64,000 nucleotides of DNA, taken from Litoditis marina. Taxonomy: Eukaryota; Nematoda; Chromadorea; Rhabditida; Rhabditidae. Shown piece by piece: positions 26,262 through 39,200 of this stretch. Each line of letters begins with the position of its first letter. Position 1 is the stretch's first letter. The notes beneath the pieces are model-generated. The model made no database searches, had not been told where the DNA came from, and worked only from the letters and a program-made list of their open reading frames with translations. The translations under genes were made by a program, and so were the position numbers. Location of the stretch: contig OZ038435.1 in assembly GCA_964036275.1 (NCBI GenBank), positions 7,611,687 through 7,675,686 on the forward strand, given 5' to 3'.

Positions 26262-29200
26262 GTGAGAAGTTTTTGGACCCTAGCTTTGTTTCTGATAGAT
26301 GAAATTGTTCGAAATTTACAGACCATCACCAACCTTGTTAACTCTCTAACATATATAAAAATCAGGCCAAACCGTTTAATACTCCTTAAGATATCGCCCA
26401 AAGCGCATATTGTTCGTATGTCCATGGGAGGTGAGGTTAAGTAAGAAGTTTTTGGACCCTAGCTTTGTTTCTGATAGATGAAATTCTCTGAAATTTACAG
26501 ACCATTACCAACCTTGTTACTCCTCTAAAGTATACAAAAATCAGGCCAAACCGTTTAATACTCCTTAAGATATCGCCCAAAGCGCATATTGTTCGTATGT
26601 CCATGGGAGGTGAGGTTAAGTAAGAAGTTTTTGGACCCTAGCTTTGTTTCTGATATATGAAATTGTCTGAAATTTACAGACCATCATCAACCTTGTTAAC
26701 TCTCTAACATGTACAAAAATCAGGCCAAACCGTTTAATACTCGTTAAGATATCGCCCAAAGCGCATATTGTTCGTATGTCCATGGGAGGTGAGGTTAAGT
26801 GAGAAGTTTTTGGACCCTAGCTTTGTTTCTGATAGATGAAATTCTCTGAAATTTACAGACCATCACCAACCTTGTTACTTTTCTAAAGTATACAAAAATC
26901 AGGCCAAACCGTTTAATACTCCTTAAGATATCGCCCAAAGCGCATATTGTTCGTATGTCCATGGGAGGTGAGGTTAAGTAAGAAGTTTTTGGACCCTAGC
27001 TTTGTTTCTGATAGATGAAATTGTCTGAAATTTACAGACCATCATCAACCTTGTTAACTCTCTAACATGTACAAAAATCAGGCCAAACCGTTTAATACTC
27101 GTTAAGATATCGCCCAAAGCGCATATTGTTCGTATGTCCATGGGAGGTGAGGTTAAGTGAGAAGTTTTTGGACCCTAGCTTTGTTTCTGATAGATGAAAT
27201 TCTCTGAAATTTACAGACCATCACCAACCTTGTTACTTCTCTAAAGTATACAAAGATCAGGCCAAACCGTTTAATACTCCTTAAGATATCGCCCAAAGCG
27301 CATATTGTTCGTATGTCCATGGGAGGTGAGGTTAAGTGATAAGTTTTTGGACCCTAGCTTTGTTTCTGATAGATGAAATTGTTCGAAATTTACAGACCAT
27401 TACCAACCTTGTTACTCCTCTAAAGTTTACAAAAATCAGGCCAAACCGTTTAATACTCCTTAAGATATCGCCCAAAGCGCATATTGTTCGTATGTCCATG
27501 GGAGGTGAGGTTAAGTAAGAAGTTTTTGGACCCTAGCTTTGTTTCTGATAGATGAAATTGTCTGAAATTTACAGACCATCATCAACCTTGTTAACTCTCT
27601 AACATGTACAAAAATCAGGCCAAACCGTTTAATACTCGTTAAGATATCGCCCAAAGCGCATATTGTTCGTATGTCCATGGGAGGTGAGGTTAAGTGAGAA
27701 GTTTTTGGACCCTAGCTTTGTTTCTGATAGATGAAATTCTCTGAAATTTACAGACCATCACCAACCTTGTTACTTTTCTAAAGTATACAAAAATCAGGCC
27801 AAACCGTTTAATACTCCTTAAGATATCGCCCAAAGCGCATATTGTTCGTATGTCCATGGGAGGTGAGGTTAAGTAAGAAGTTTTTGGACCCTAGCTTTGT
27901 TTCTGATAGATGAAATTGTCTGAAATTTACAGACCATCATCAACCTTGTTAACTCTCTAACATGTACAAAAATCAGGCCAAACCGTTCAATACTCGTTAA
28001 GATATCGCCCAAAGCGCATATTGTTCGTATGTCCATGGGAGGTGAGGTTAAGTGAGAAGTTTTTGGACCCTAGCTTTGTTTCTGATAGATGAAATTCTCT
28101 GAAATTTACAGACCATCACCAACCTTGTTACTTCTCTAAAGTATACAAAGATCAGGCCAAACCGTTTAATACTCCTTAAGATATCGCCCAAAGCGCATAT
28201 TGTTCGTATGTCCATGGGAGGTGAGGTTAAGTAAGAAGTTTTTGGACCCTAGCTTTGTTTCTAATAGATGAAATTGTCTGAAATTTACAGACCATCACCA
28301 ACCTTGTTAACTCTCTAAAATATACAAAAATCAGGCCAAACCGTTTAATACTCCTTAAGATATCGCCCAAAGCGCATATTGTTCGTATGTCCATGGGAGG
28401 TGAGGTTAAGTAAGAAGTTTTTGGACCCTAGCTTTGTTTCTGATAGATGAAATTGTCTGAAATTTACAGACCATCATCAACCTTGTTAACTCTCTAACAT
28501 GTACAAAAATCAGGCCAAACCGTTTAATACTCGTTAAGATATCGCCCAAAGCGCATATTGTTCGTATGTCCATGGGAGGTGAGGTTAAGTGAGAAGTTTT
28601 TGGACCCTAGCTTTGTTTCTGATAGATGAAATTCTCTGAAATTTACAGACCATCACCAACCTTGTTACTTCTCTAAAGTATACAAAGATCAGGCCAAACC
28701 GTTTAATACTCCTTAAGATATCGCCCAAAGCGCATATTGTTCGTATGTCCATGGGAGGTGAGGTTAAGTAAGAAGTTTTTGGACCCTAGCTTTGTTTTTG
28801 ATAGATGAAATTGTTTGAAGTTTACAGACCATCATCAACCTTGTTAACTCTCTAACATGTACAAAAATCAGGCCAAACCGTTTAATACTCCTTAAGATAT
28901 CGCCCAAAGCGCATATTGTTCGTATGTCCATGGGAGGTGAGGTTAAGTGAGAAGTTTTTGGACCCTAGCTTTGTTTCTGATAGATGAAATTGTTCGAAAT
29001 TTACAGACCATCACCAACCTTGTTAACTCTCTAACATATATAAAAATCAGGCCAAACCGTTTAATACTCCTTAAGATATCGCCCAAAGCGCATATTGTTC
29101 GTATGTCCATGGGAGGTGAGGTTAAGTAAGAAGTTTTTGGACCCTAGCTTTGTTTCTGATAGATGAAATTCTCTGAAATTTACAGACCATTACCAACCTT

Positions 29201-31631
29201 GTTACTCCTCTAAAGTATACAAAAATCAGGCCAAACCGTTTAATACTCCTTAAGATATCGCCCAAAGCGCATATTGTTCGTATGTCCATGGGAGGTGAGG
29301 TTAAGTAAGAAGTTTTTGGACCCTAGCTTTGTTTCTGATATATGAAATTGTCTGAAATTTACAGACCATCATCAACCTTGTTAACTCTCTAACATGTACA
29401 AAAATCAGGCCAAACCGTTTAATACTCGTTAAGATATCGCCCAAAGCGCATATTGTTCGTATGTCCATGGGAGGTGAGGTTAAGTGAGAAGTTTTTGGAC
29501 CCTAGCTTTGTTTCTGATAGATGAAATTCTCTGAAATTTACAGACCATCACCAACCTTGTTACTTTTCTAAAGTATACAAAAATCAGGCCAAACCGTTTA
29601 ATACTCCTTAAGATATCGCCCAAAGCGCATATTGTTCGTATGTCCATGGGAGGTGAGGTTAAGTAAGAAGTTTTTGGACCCTAGCTTTGTTTCTGATAGA
29701 TGAAATTGTCTGAAATTTACAGACCATCATCAACCTTGTTAACTCTCTAACATGTACAAAAATCAGGCCAAACCGTTTAATACTCGTTAAGATATCGCCC
29801 AAAGCGCATATTGTTCGTATGTCCATGGGAGGTGAGGTTAAGTGAGAAGTTTTTGGACCCTAGCTTTGTTTCTGATAGATGAAATTCTCTGAAATTTACA
29901 GACCATCACCAACCTTGTTACTTCTCTAAAGTATACAAAGATCAGGCCAAACCGTTTAATACTCCTTAAGATATCGCCCAAAGCGCATATTGTTCGTATG
30001 TCCATGGGAGGTGAGGTTAAGTGAGAAGTTTTTGGACCCTAGCTTTGTTTCTGATAGATGAAATTGTTCGAAATTTACAGACCATTACCAACCTTGTTAC
30101 TCCTCTAAAGTTTACAAAAATCAGGCCAAACCGTTTAATACTCCTTAAGATATCGCCCAAAGCGCATATTGTTCGTATGTCCATGGGAGGTGAGGTTAAG
30201 TAAGAAGTTTTTGGACCCTAGCTTTGTTTCTGATAGATGAAATTCTCTGAAATTTACAGACCATTACCAACCTTGTTACTCCTCTAAAGTATACAAAAAT
30301 CAGGCCAAACCGTTTAATACTCCTTAAGATATCGCCCAAAGCGCATATTGTTCGTATGTCCATGGGAGGTGAGGTTAAGTAAGAAGTTTTTGGACCCTAG
30401 CTTTGTTTCTGATATATGAAATTGTCTGAAATTTACAGACCATCATCAACCTTGTTAACTCTCTAACATGTACAAAAATCAGGCCAAACCGTTTAATACT
30501 CGTTAAGATATCGCCCAAAGCGCATATTGTTCGTATGTCCATGGGAGGTGAGGTTAAGTGAGAAGTTTTTGGACCCTAGCTTTGTTTCTGATAGATGAAA
30601 TTCTCTGAAATTTACAGACCATCACCAACCTTGTTACTTTTCTAAAGTATACAAAAATCAGGCCAAACCGTTTAATACTCCTTAAGATATCGCCCAAAGC
30701 GCATATTGTTCGTATGTCCATGGGAGGTGAGGTTAAGTAAGAAGTTTTTGGACCCTAGCTTTGTTTCTGATAGATGAAATTCTCTGAAATTTACAGACCA
30801 TTACCAACCTTGTTACTCCTCTAAAGTATACAAAAATCAGGCCAAACCGTTTAATACTCCTTAAGATATCGCCCAAAGCGCATATTGTTCGTATGTCCAT
30901 GGGAGGTGAGGTTAAGTAAGAAGTTTTTGGACCCTAGCTTTGTTTCTGATATATGAAATTGTCTGAAATTTACAGACCATCATCAACCTTGTTAACTCTC
31001 TAACATGTACAAAAATCAGGCCAAACCGTTTAATACTCGTTAAGATATCGCCCAAAGCGCATATTGTTCGTATGTCCATGGGAGGTGAGGTTAAGTGAGA
31101 AGTTTTTGGACCCTAGCTTTGTTTCTGATAGATGAAATTCTCTGAAATTTACAGACCATCACCAACCTTGTTACTTTTCTAAAGTATACAAAAATCAGGC
31201 CAAACCGTTTAATACTCCTTAAGATATCGCCCAAAGCGCATATTGTTCGTATGTCCATGGGAGGTGAGGTTAAGTAAGAAGTTTTTGGACCCTAGCTTTG
31301 TTTCTGATAGATGAAATTGTCTGAAATTTACAGACCATCATCAACCTTGTTAACTCTCTAACATGTACAAAAATCAGGCCAAACCGTTTAATACTCGTTA
31401 AGATATCGCCCAAAGCGCATATTGTTCGTATGTCCATGGGAGGTGAGGTTAAGTGAGAAGTTTTTGGACCCTAGCTTTGTTTCTGATAGATGAAATTCTC
31501 TGAAATTTACAGACCATCACCAACCTTGTTACTTCTCTAAAGTATACAAAGATCAGGCCAAACCGTTTAATACTCCTTAAGATATCGCCCAAAGCGCATA
31601 TTGTTCGTATGTCCATGGGAGGTGAGGTTAA
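26262..31631 (-). repeat. 15-monomer higher-order repeat, two copies (2685 bp each)
   Basis: GTTCG monomers of equivalent type fall at 26262 and 28947, at 27336 and 30021, and the next of this type is at 31632. The spacings are exactly 2685 bp (15 x 179) between copies and exactly 1074 and 1611 bp within them. The private variant GATATATGAAATT (for GATAGATGAAATT) occurs at 26651 and again 2685 bp later at 29336. The second copy is not a plain replica: its right part holds two extra copies of the GATATATG segment (see 30200-31273) in place of monomers found in copy 1. Confidence 0.85.
30200..31273 (-). repeat. Nested 3-monomer tandem duplication (537 bp x 2)
   Basis: The triplet is CTCTG with CATTACC; GTCTG with CATCATC and the private GATATATG; CTCTG with TACTTTTCTAAAG. 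It is repeated back to back. The GATATATG variant lies at 30410 and 30947, exactly 537 bp (3 x 179) apart, and the same triplet lies 1074 bp upstream at 29126-29662. This shows local unequal exchange inside a larger 15-monomer HOR. Confidence 0.85.
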
Positions 31632-32347
31632 GTGAGAAGTTTTTGGACCCTAGCTTTGTTTCTGATAGATGAAATTGTTCGAAATTTACAGACCATTACC
31701 AACCTTGTTACTCCTCTAAAGTTTACAAAAATCAGGCCAAACCGTTTAATACTCCTTAAGATATCGCCCAAAGCGCATATTGTTCGTATGTCCATGGGAG
31801 GTGAGGTTAAGTAAGAAGTTTTTGGACCCTAGCTTTGTTTCTGATAGATGAAATTGTCTGAAATTTACAGACCATCATCAACCTTGTTAACTCTCTAACA
31901 TGTACAAAAATCAGGCCAAACCGTTTAATACTCGTTAAGATATCGCCCAAAGCGCATATTGTTCGTATGTCCATGGGAGGTGAGGTTAAGTGAGAAGTTT
32001 TTGGACCCTAGCTTTGTTTCTGATAGATGAAATTCTCTGAAATTTACAGACCATCACCAACCTTGTTACTTTTCTAAAGTATACAAAAATCAGGCCAAAC
32101 CGTTTAATACTCCTTAAGATATCGCCCAAAGCGCATATTGTTCGTATGTCCATGGGAGGTGAGGTTAAGTAAGAAGTTTTTGGACCCTAGCTTTGTTTCT
32201 GATAGATGAAATTGTCTGAAATTTACAGACCATCATCAACCTTGTTAACTCTCTAACATGTACAAAAATCAGGCCAAACCGTTTAATACTCGTTAAGATA
32301 TCGCCCAAAGCGCATATTGTTCGTATGTCCATGGGAGGTGAGGTTAA

Positions 32348-35300
32348 GTGAGAAGTTTTTGGACCCTAGCTTTGTTTCTGATAGATGAAATTGTTTGAAA
32401 TTTACAGACCATCATCAACCTTGTTAACTCTCTAACATGTACAAAAATCAGGCCAAACCGTTCAATACTCGTTAAGATATCGCCCAAAGCGCATATTGTT
32501 CGTATGTCCATGGGAGGTGAGGTTAAGTGAGAAGTTTTTGGACCCTAGCTTTGTTTCTGATAGATGAAATTGTTCGAAATTTACAGACCATCACCAACTT
32601 TGTTAACTCTCTAACATATACAAAAATCAGGCCAAACCGTTTAATACTCCTTAAGATATCGCCCAAAGCGCATATTGTTCGTATGTCCATGGGAGGTGAG
32701 GTTAAGTGAGAAGTTTTTGGACCCTAGCTTTGTTTCTGATAGATGAAATTCTCTGAAATTTACAGACCATCACCAACCTTGTTACTTTTCTAAAGTATAC
32801 AAAAATCAGGCCAAACCGTTTAATACTCCTTAAGATATCGCCCAAAGCGCATATTGTTCGTATGTCCATGGGAGGTGAGGTTAAGTAAGAAGTTTTTGGA
32901 CCCTAGCTTTGTTTCTGATAGATGAAATTGTCTGAAATTTACAGACCATCATCAACCTTGTTAACTCTCTAACATGTACAAAAATCAGGCCAAACCGTTT
33001 AATACTCGTTAAGATATCGCCCAAAGCGCATATTGTTCGTATGTCCATGGGAGGTGAGGTTAAGTGAGAAGTTTTTGGACCCTAGCTTTGTTTCTGATAG
33101 ATGAAATTCTCTGAAATTTACAGACCATCACCAACCTTGTTAACTCTCTAACATATATAAAAATCAGGCCATACCGTTTAATACTCCTTAAGATATCGCC
33201 CAAAGCGCATATTGTTCGTATGTCCATGGGAGGTGAGGTTAAGTAAGAAGTTTTTGGACCCTAGCTTTGTTTCTGATAGATGAAATTCTCTGAAATTTAC
33301 AGACCATTACCAACCTTGTTACTTCTCTAAAGTATACAAAAATCAGGCCAAACCGTTTAATACTCCTTAAGATATCGCCCAAAGCGCATATTGTTCGTAT
33401 GTCCATGGGAGGTGAGGTTAAGTAAGAAGTTTTTGGACCCTAGCTTTGTTTCTGATAGATGAAATTGTCTGAAATTTACAGACCATCATCAACTTTGTTA
33501 ACTCTCTAACATGTACAAAAATCAGGCCAAACCGTTTAATACTCGTTAAGATATCGCCCAAAGCGCATATTGTTCGTATGTCCATGGGAGGTGAGGTTAA
33601 GTGAGAAGTTTTTGGACCCTAGCTTTGTTTCTGATAGATGAAATTGTTCGAAATTTACAGACCATCACCAACTTTGTTAACTCTCTAACATATACAAAAA
33701 TCAGGCCAAACCGTTTAATACTCCTTAAGATATCGCCCAAAGCGCATATTGTTCGTATGTCCATGGGAGGTGAGGTTAAGTGAGAAGTTTTTGGACCCTA
33801 GCTTTGTTTCTGATAGATGAAATTCTCTGAAATTTACAGACCATCACCAACCTTGTTACTTTTCTAAAGTATACAAAAATCAGGCCAAACCGTTTAATAC
33901 TCCTTAAGATATCGCCCAAAGCGCATATTGTTCGTATGTCCATGGGAGGTGAGGTTAAGTAAGAAGTTTTTGGACCCTAGCTTTGTTTCTGATAGATGAA
34001 ATTGTCTGAAATTTACAGACCATCATCAACCTTGTTAACTCTCTAACATGTACAAAAATCAGGCCAAACCGTTTAATACTCGTTAAGATATCGCCCAAAG
34101 CGCATATTGTTCGTATGTCCATGGGAGGTGAGGTTAAGTGAGAAGTTTTTGGACCCTAGCTTTGTTTCTGATAGATGAAATTCTCTGAAATTTACAGACC
34201 ATCACCAACCTTGTTAACTCTCTAACATATATAAAAATCAGGCCATACCGTTTAATACTCCTTAAGATATCGCCCAAAGCGCATATTGTTCGTATGTCCA
34301 TGGGAGGTGAGGTTAAGTAAGAAGTTTTTGGACCCTAGCTTTGTTTCTGATAGATGAAATTCTCTGAAATTTACAGACCATTACCAACCTTGTTACTTCT
34401 CTAAAGTATACAAAAATCAGGCCAAACCGTTTAATACTCCTTAAGATATCGCCCAAAGCGCATATTGTTCGTATGTCCATGGGAGGTGAGGTTAAGTAAG
34501 AAGTTTTTGGACCCTAGCTTTGTTTCTGATAGATGAAATTGTCTGAAATTTACAGACCATCATCAACCTTGTTAACTCTCTAACATGTACAAAAATCAGG
34601 CCAAACCGTTTAATACTCGTTAAGATATCGCCCAAAGCGCATATTGTTCGTATGTCCATGGGAGGTGAGGTTAAGTGAGAAGTTTTTGGACCCTAGCTTT
34701 GTTTCTGATAGATGAAATTCTCTGAAATTTACAGACCATCACCAACCTTGTTACTTTTCTAAAGTATACAAAAATCAGGCCAAACCGTTTAATACTCCTT
34801 AAGATATCGCCCAAAGCGCATATTGTTCGTATGTCCATGGGAGGTGAGGTTAAGTAAGAAGTTTTTGGACCCTAGCTTTGTTTCTGATAGATGAAATTGT
34901 CTGAAATTTACAGACCATCATCAACCTTGTTAACTCTCTAACATGTACAAAAATCAGGCCAAACCGTTTAATACTCGTTAAGATATCGCCCAAAGCGCAT
35001 ATTGTTCGTATGTCCATGGGAGGTGAGGTTAAGTGAGAAGTTTTTGGACCCTAGCTTTGTTTCTGATAGATGAAATTGTTTGAAATTTACAGACCATCAT
35101 CAACCTTGTTAACTCTCTAACATGTACAAAAATCAGGCCAAACCGTTCAATACTCGTTAAGATATCGCCCAAAGCGCATATTGTTCGTATGTCCATGGGA
35201 GGTGAGGTTAAGTGAGAAGTTTTTGGACCCTAGCTTTGTTTCTGATAGATGAAATTGTTCGAAATTTACAGACCATCACCAACTTTGTTAACTCTCTAAC

Positions 35301-36284
35301 ATATACAAAAATCAGGCCAAACCGTTTAATACTCCTTAAGATATCGCCCAAAGCGCATATTGTTCGTATGTCCATGGGAGGTGAGGTTAAGTGAGAAGTT
35401 TTTGGACCCTAGCTTTGTTTCTGATAGATGAAATTCTCTGAAATTTACAGACCATCACCAACCTTGTTACTTTTCTAAAGTATACAAAAATCAGGCCAAA
35501 CCGTTTAATACTCCTTAAGATATCGCCCAAAGCGCATATTGTTCGTATGTCCATGGGAGGTGAGGTTAAGTAAGAAGTTTTGGACCCTAGCTTTGTTTCT
35601 GATAGATGAAATTGTCTGAAATTTACAGACCATCATCAACCTTGTTAACTCTCTAACATGTACAAAAATCAGGCCAAACCGTTTAATACTCGTTAAGATA
35701 TCGCCCAAAGCGCATATTGTTCGTATGTCCATGGGAGGTGAGGTTAAGTGAGAAGTTTTTGGACCCTAGCTTTGTTTCTGATAGATGAAATTCTCTGAAA
35801 TTTACAGACCATCACCAACCTTGTTAACTCTCTAACATATATAAAAATCAGGCCATACCGTTTAATACTCCTTAAGATATCGCCCAAAGCGCATATTGTT
35901 CGTATGTCCATGGGAGGTGAGGTTAAGTAAGAAGTTTTTGGACCCTAGCTTTGTTTCTGATAGATGAAATTCTCTGAAATTTACAGACCATTACCAACCT
36001 TGTTACTTCTCTAAAGTATACAAAAATCAGGCCAAACCGTTTAATACTCCTTAAGATATCGCCCAAAGCGCATATTGTTCGTATGTCCATGGGAGGTGAG
36101 GTTAAGTAAGAAGTTTTTGGACCCTAGCTTTGTTTCTGATAGATGAAATTGTCTGAAATTTACAGACCATCATCAACCTTGTTAACTCTCTAACATGTAC
36201 AAAAATCAGGCCAAACCGTTTAATACTCGTTAAGATATCGCCCAAAGCGCATATTGTTCGTATGTCCATGGGAGGTGAGGTTAA
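32348..36284 (-). repeat. 15-monomer higher-order repeat, about 1.5 copies
   Basis: The copy at 32348-35032 (2685 bp) starts with a GTTTG/CATCATC/GTTCAATACTCG monomer followed by GTTCG with CAACTTTGTT. It restarts in the same order at 35033 and continues for seven monomers, until the next HOR type begins at 36285. Equivalent GTTCG monomers are at 32527 and 35212 (exactly 2685 bp), with an internal one at 33601 (6 + 9 monomers). The internal spacing matches the HOR to its left although the monomer types differ. Confidence 0.85.
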
Positions 36285-39200
36285 GTGAGAAGTTTTTGGA
36301 CCCTAGCTTTGTTTCTGATGGATGAAATTCTCTGAAATTTACAGACCATCACCAACCTTGTTACTTCTCTAAAATATACAAAAATCAGGCCAAACCGTTT
36401 AATACTCGTTAAGATATCGCCCAAAGCGCATATTGTTCGTATGTCCATGGGAGGTGAGGTTAAGTGAGAAGTTTTTGGACCCTAGCTTTGTTTCTGATAG
36501 ATGAAATTCTCTGAAATTTACAGACCATCACCAACCTTGTTACTTCTCTAACATGTACAAAAATCAGGCCAAACCGTTTAATACTCGTTAAGATATCGCC
36601 CAAAGCGCATATTGTTCGTATGTCCATGGGAGGTGAGGTTAAGTGAGAAGTTTTTGGACCCTAGCTTTGTTTCTGATAGATGAAATTCTCTGAAATTTAC
36701 AGACCATCACCAACCTTGTTACTTCTCTAAAATATACAAAAATCAGGCCAAACCGTTTAATACTCCTTAAGATATCGCCCAAAGCGCATATTGTTCGTAT
36801 GTCCATGGGAGGTGAGGTTAAGTAAGAAGTTTTTGGACCCTAGCTTTGTTCCTGATCGATGAAATTGTCTGAAATTTACAGACCGTCACCAACCTTGTTA
36901 ACTCTCTAACATGTACAAAAATCAGGCCAAACCGTTCAATACTCGTTAAGATATCGCCCAAAGCGCATATTGTTCGTATGTCCATGGGAGGTGAGGTTAA
37001 GTGAGAAGTTTTTAGACCCTAGCTTTGTTTCTGATAGATGAAATTGTTTGAAATTTACAGACCATCACCAACCTTGTTACTTCTCTAAAGTATACAAAAA
37101 TCAGGCCAAACCGTTTAATACTCCTTAAGATATCGCCCAAAGCGCATATTGTTCGTATGTCCATGGGAGGTGAGGTTAAGTAAGAAGTTTTTGGACCCTA
37201 GCTTTGTTCCTGATCGATGAAATTGTCTGAAATTTACAGACCGTCACCAACCTTGTTAACTCTCTAACATGTACAAAAATCAGGCCAAACCGTTCAATAC
37301 TCGTTAAGATATCGCCCAAAGCGCATATTGTTCGTATGTCCATGGGAGGTGAGGTTAAGTGAGAAGTTTTTAGACCCTAGCTTTGTTTCTGATAGATGAA
37401 ATTGTTTGAAATTTACAGACCATCACCAACCTTGTTACTTCTCTAAAGTATACAAAAATCAGGCCAAACCGTTCAATACTCGTTAAGATATCGCCCAAAG
37501 CGCATATTGTTCGTATGTCCATGGGAGGTGAGGTTAAGTGAGAAGTTTTTGGACCCTAGCTTTGTTTCTGATAGATGAAATTCTCTGAAATTTACAGACC
37601 ATCACCAACCTTGTTACTTCTCTAACATGTACAAAAATCAGGCCAAACCGTTTAATACTCCTTAAGATATCGCCCAAAGCGCATATTGTTCGTATGTCCA
37701 TGGAGGTGAGGTTAAGTAAGAAGTTTTTGGACCCTAGCTTTGTTCCTGATCGATGAAATTGTCTGAAATTTACAGACCGTCACCAACCTTGTTAACTCTC
37801 TAACATGTACAAAAATCAGGCCAAACCGTTTAATACTCGTTAAGATATCGCCCAAAGCGCATATTGTTCGTATGTCCATGGGAGGTGAGGTTAAGTGAGA
37901 AGTTTTTGGACCCTAGCTTTGTTTCTGATAGATGAAATTCTCTGAAATTTACAGACCATCACCAACCTTGTTACTTCTCTAAAGTATACAAAAATCAGGC
38001 CAAACCGTTTAATACTCCTTAAGATATCGCCCAAAGCGCATATTGTTCGTATGTCCATGGGAGGTGAGGTTAAGTAAGAAGTTTTTGGACCCTAGCTTTG
38101 TTCCTGATCGATGAAATTGTCTGAAATTTACAGACCGTCACCAACCTTGTTAACTCTCTAACATGTACAAAAATCAGGTTAAACCGTTTAATACTCGTTA
38201 AGATATCGCCCAAAGCGCATATTGTTCGTATGTCCATGGGAGGTGAGGTTAAGTGAGAAGTTTTTGGACCCTAGCTTTGTTTCTGATAGATGAAATTCTC
38301 TGAAATTTACAGACCATCACCAACCTTGTTACTTCTCTAACATGTACAAAAATCAGGCCAAACCGTTTAATACTCGTTAAGATATCGCCCAAAGCGCATA
38401 TTGTTCGTATGTCCATGGGAGGTGAGGTTAAGTGAGAAGTTTTTGGACCCTAGCTTTGTTTCTGATAGATGAAATTCTCTGAAATTTACAGACCATTACC
38501 AACCTTGTTACTTCTCTAAAGTATACAAAAATCAGGCCAAACCGTTTAATACTCCTTAAGATATCGCCCAAAGCGCATATTGTTCGTATGTCCATGGGAG
38601 GTGAGGTTAAGTAAGAAGTTTTTGGACCCTAGCTTTGTTTCTGATAGATGAAATTGTCTGAAATTTACAGACCATCATCAACCTTGTTAACTCTCTAACA
38701 TGTACAAAAATCAGGCCAAACCGTTTAATACTCGTTAAGATATCGCCCAAAGCGCATATTGTTCGTATGTCCATGGGAGGTGAGGTTAAGTGAGAAGTTT
38801 TTGGACCCTAGCTTTGTTTCTGATGGATGAAATTCTCTGAAATTTACAGACCATCACCAACCTTGTTACTTCTCTAAAATATACAAAAATCAGGCCAAAC
38901 CGTTTAATACTCGTTAAGATATCGCCCAAAGCGCATATTGTTCGTATGTCCATGGGAGGTGAGGTTAAGTGAGAAGTTTTTGGACCCTAGCTTTGTTTCT
39001 GATAGATGAAATTCTCTGAAATTTACAGACCATCACCAACCTTGTTACTTCTCTAACATGTACAAAAATCAGGCCAAACCGTTTAATACTCGTTAAGATA
39101 TCGCCCAAAGCGCATATTGTTCGTATGTCCATGGGAGGTGAGGTTAAGTGAGAAGTTTTTGGACCCTAGCTTTGTTTCTGATAGATGAAATTCTCTGAAA

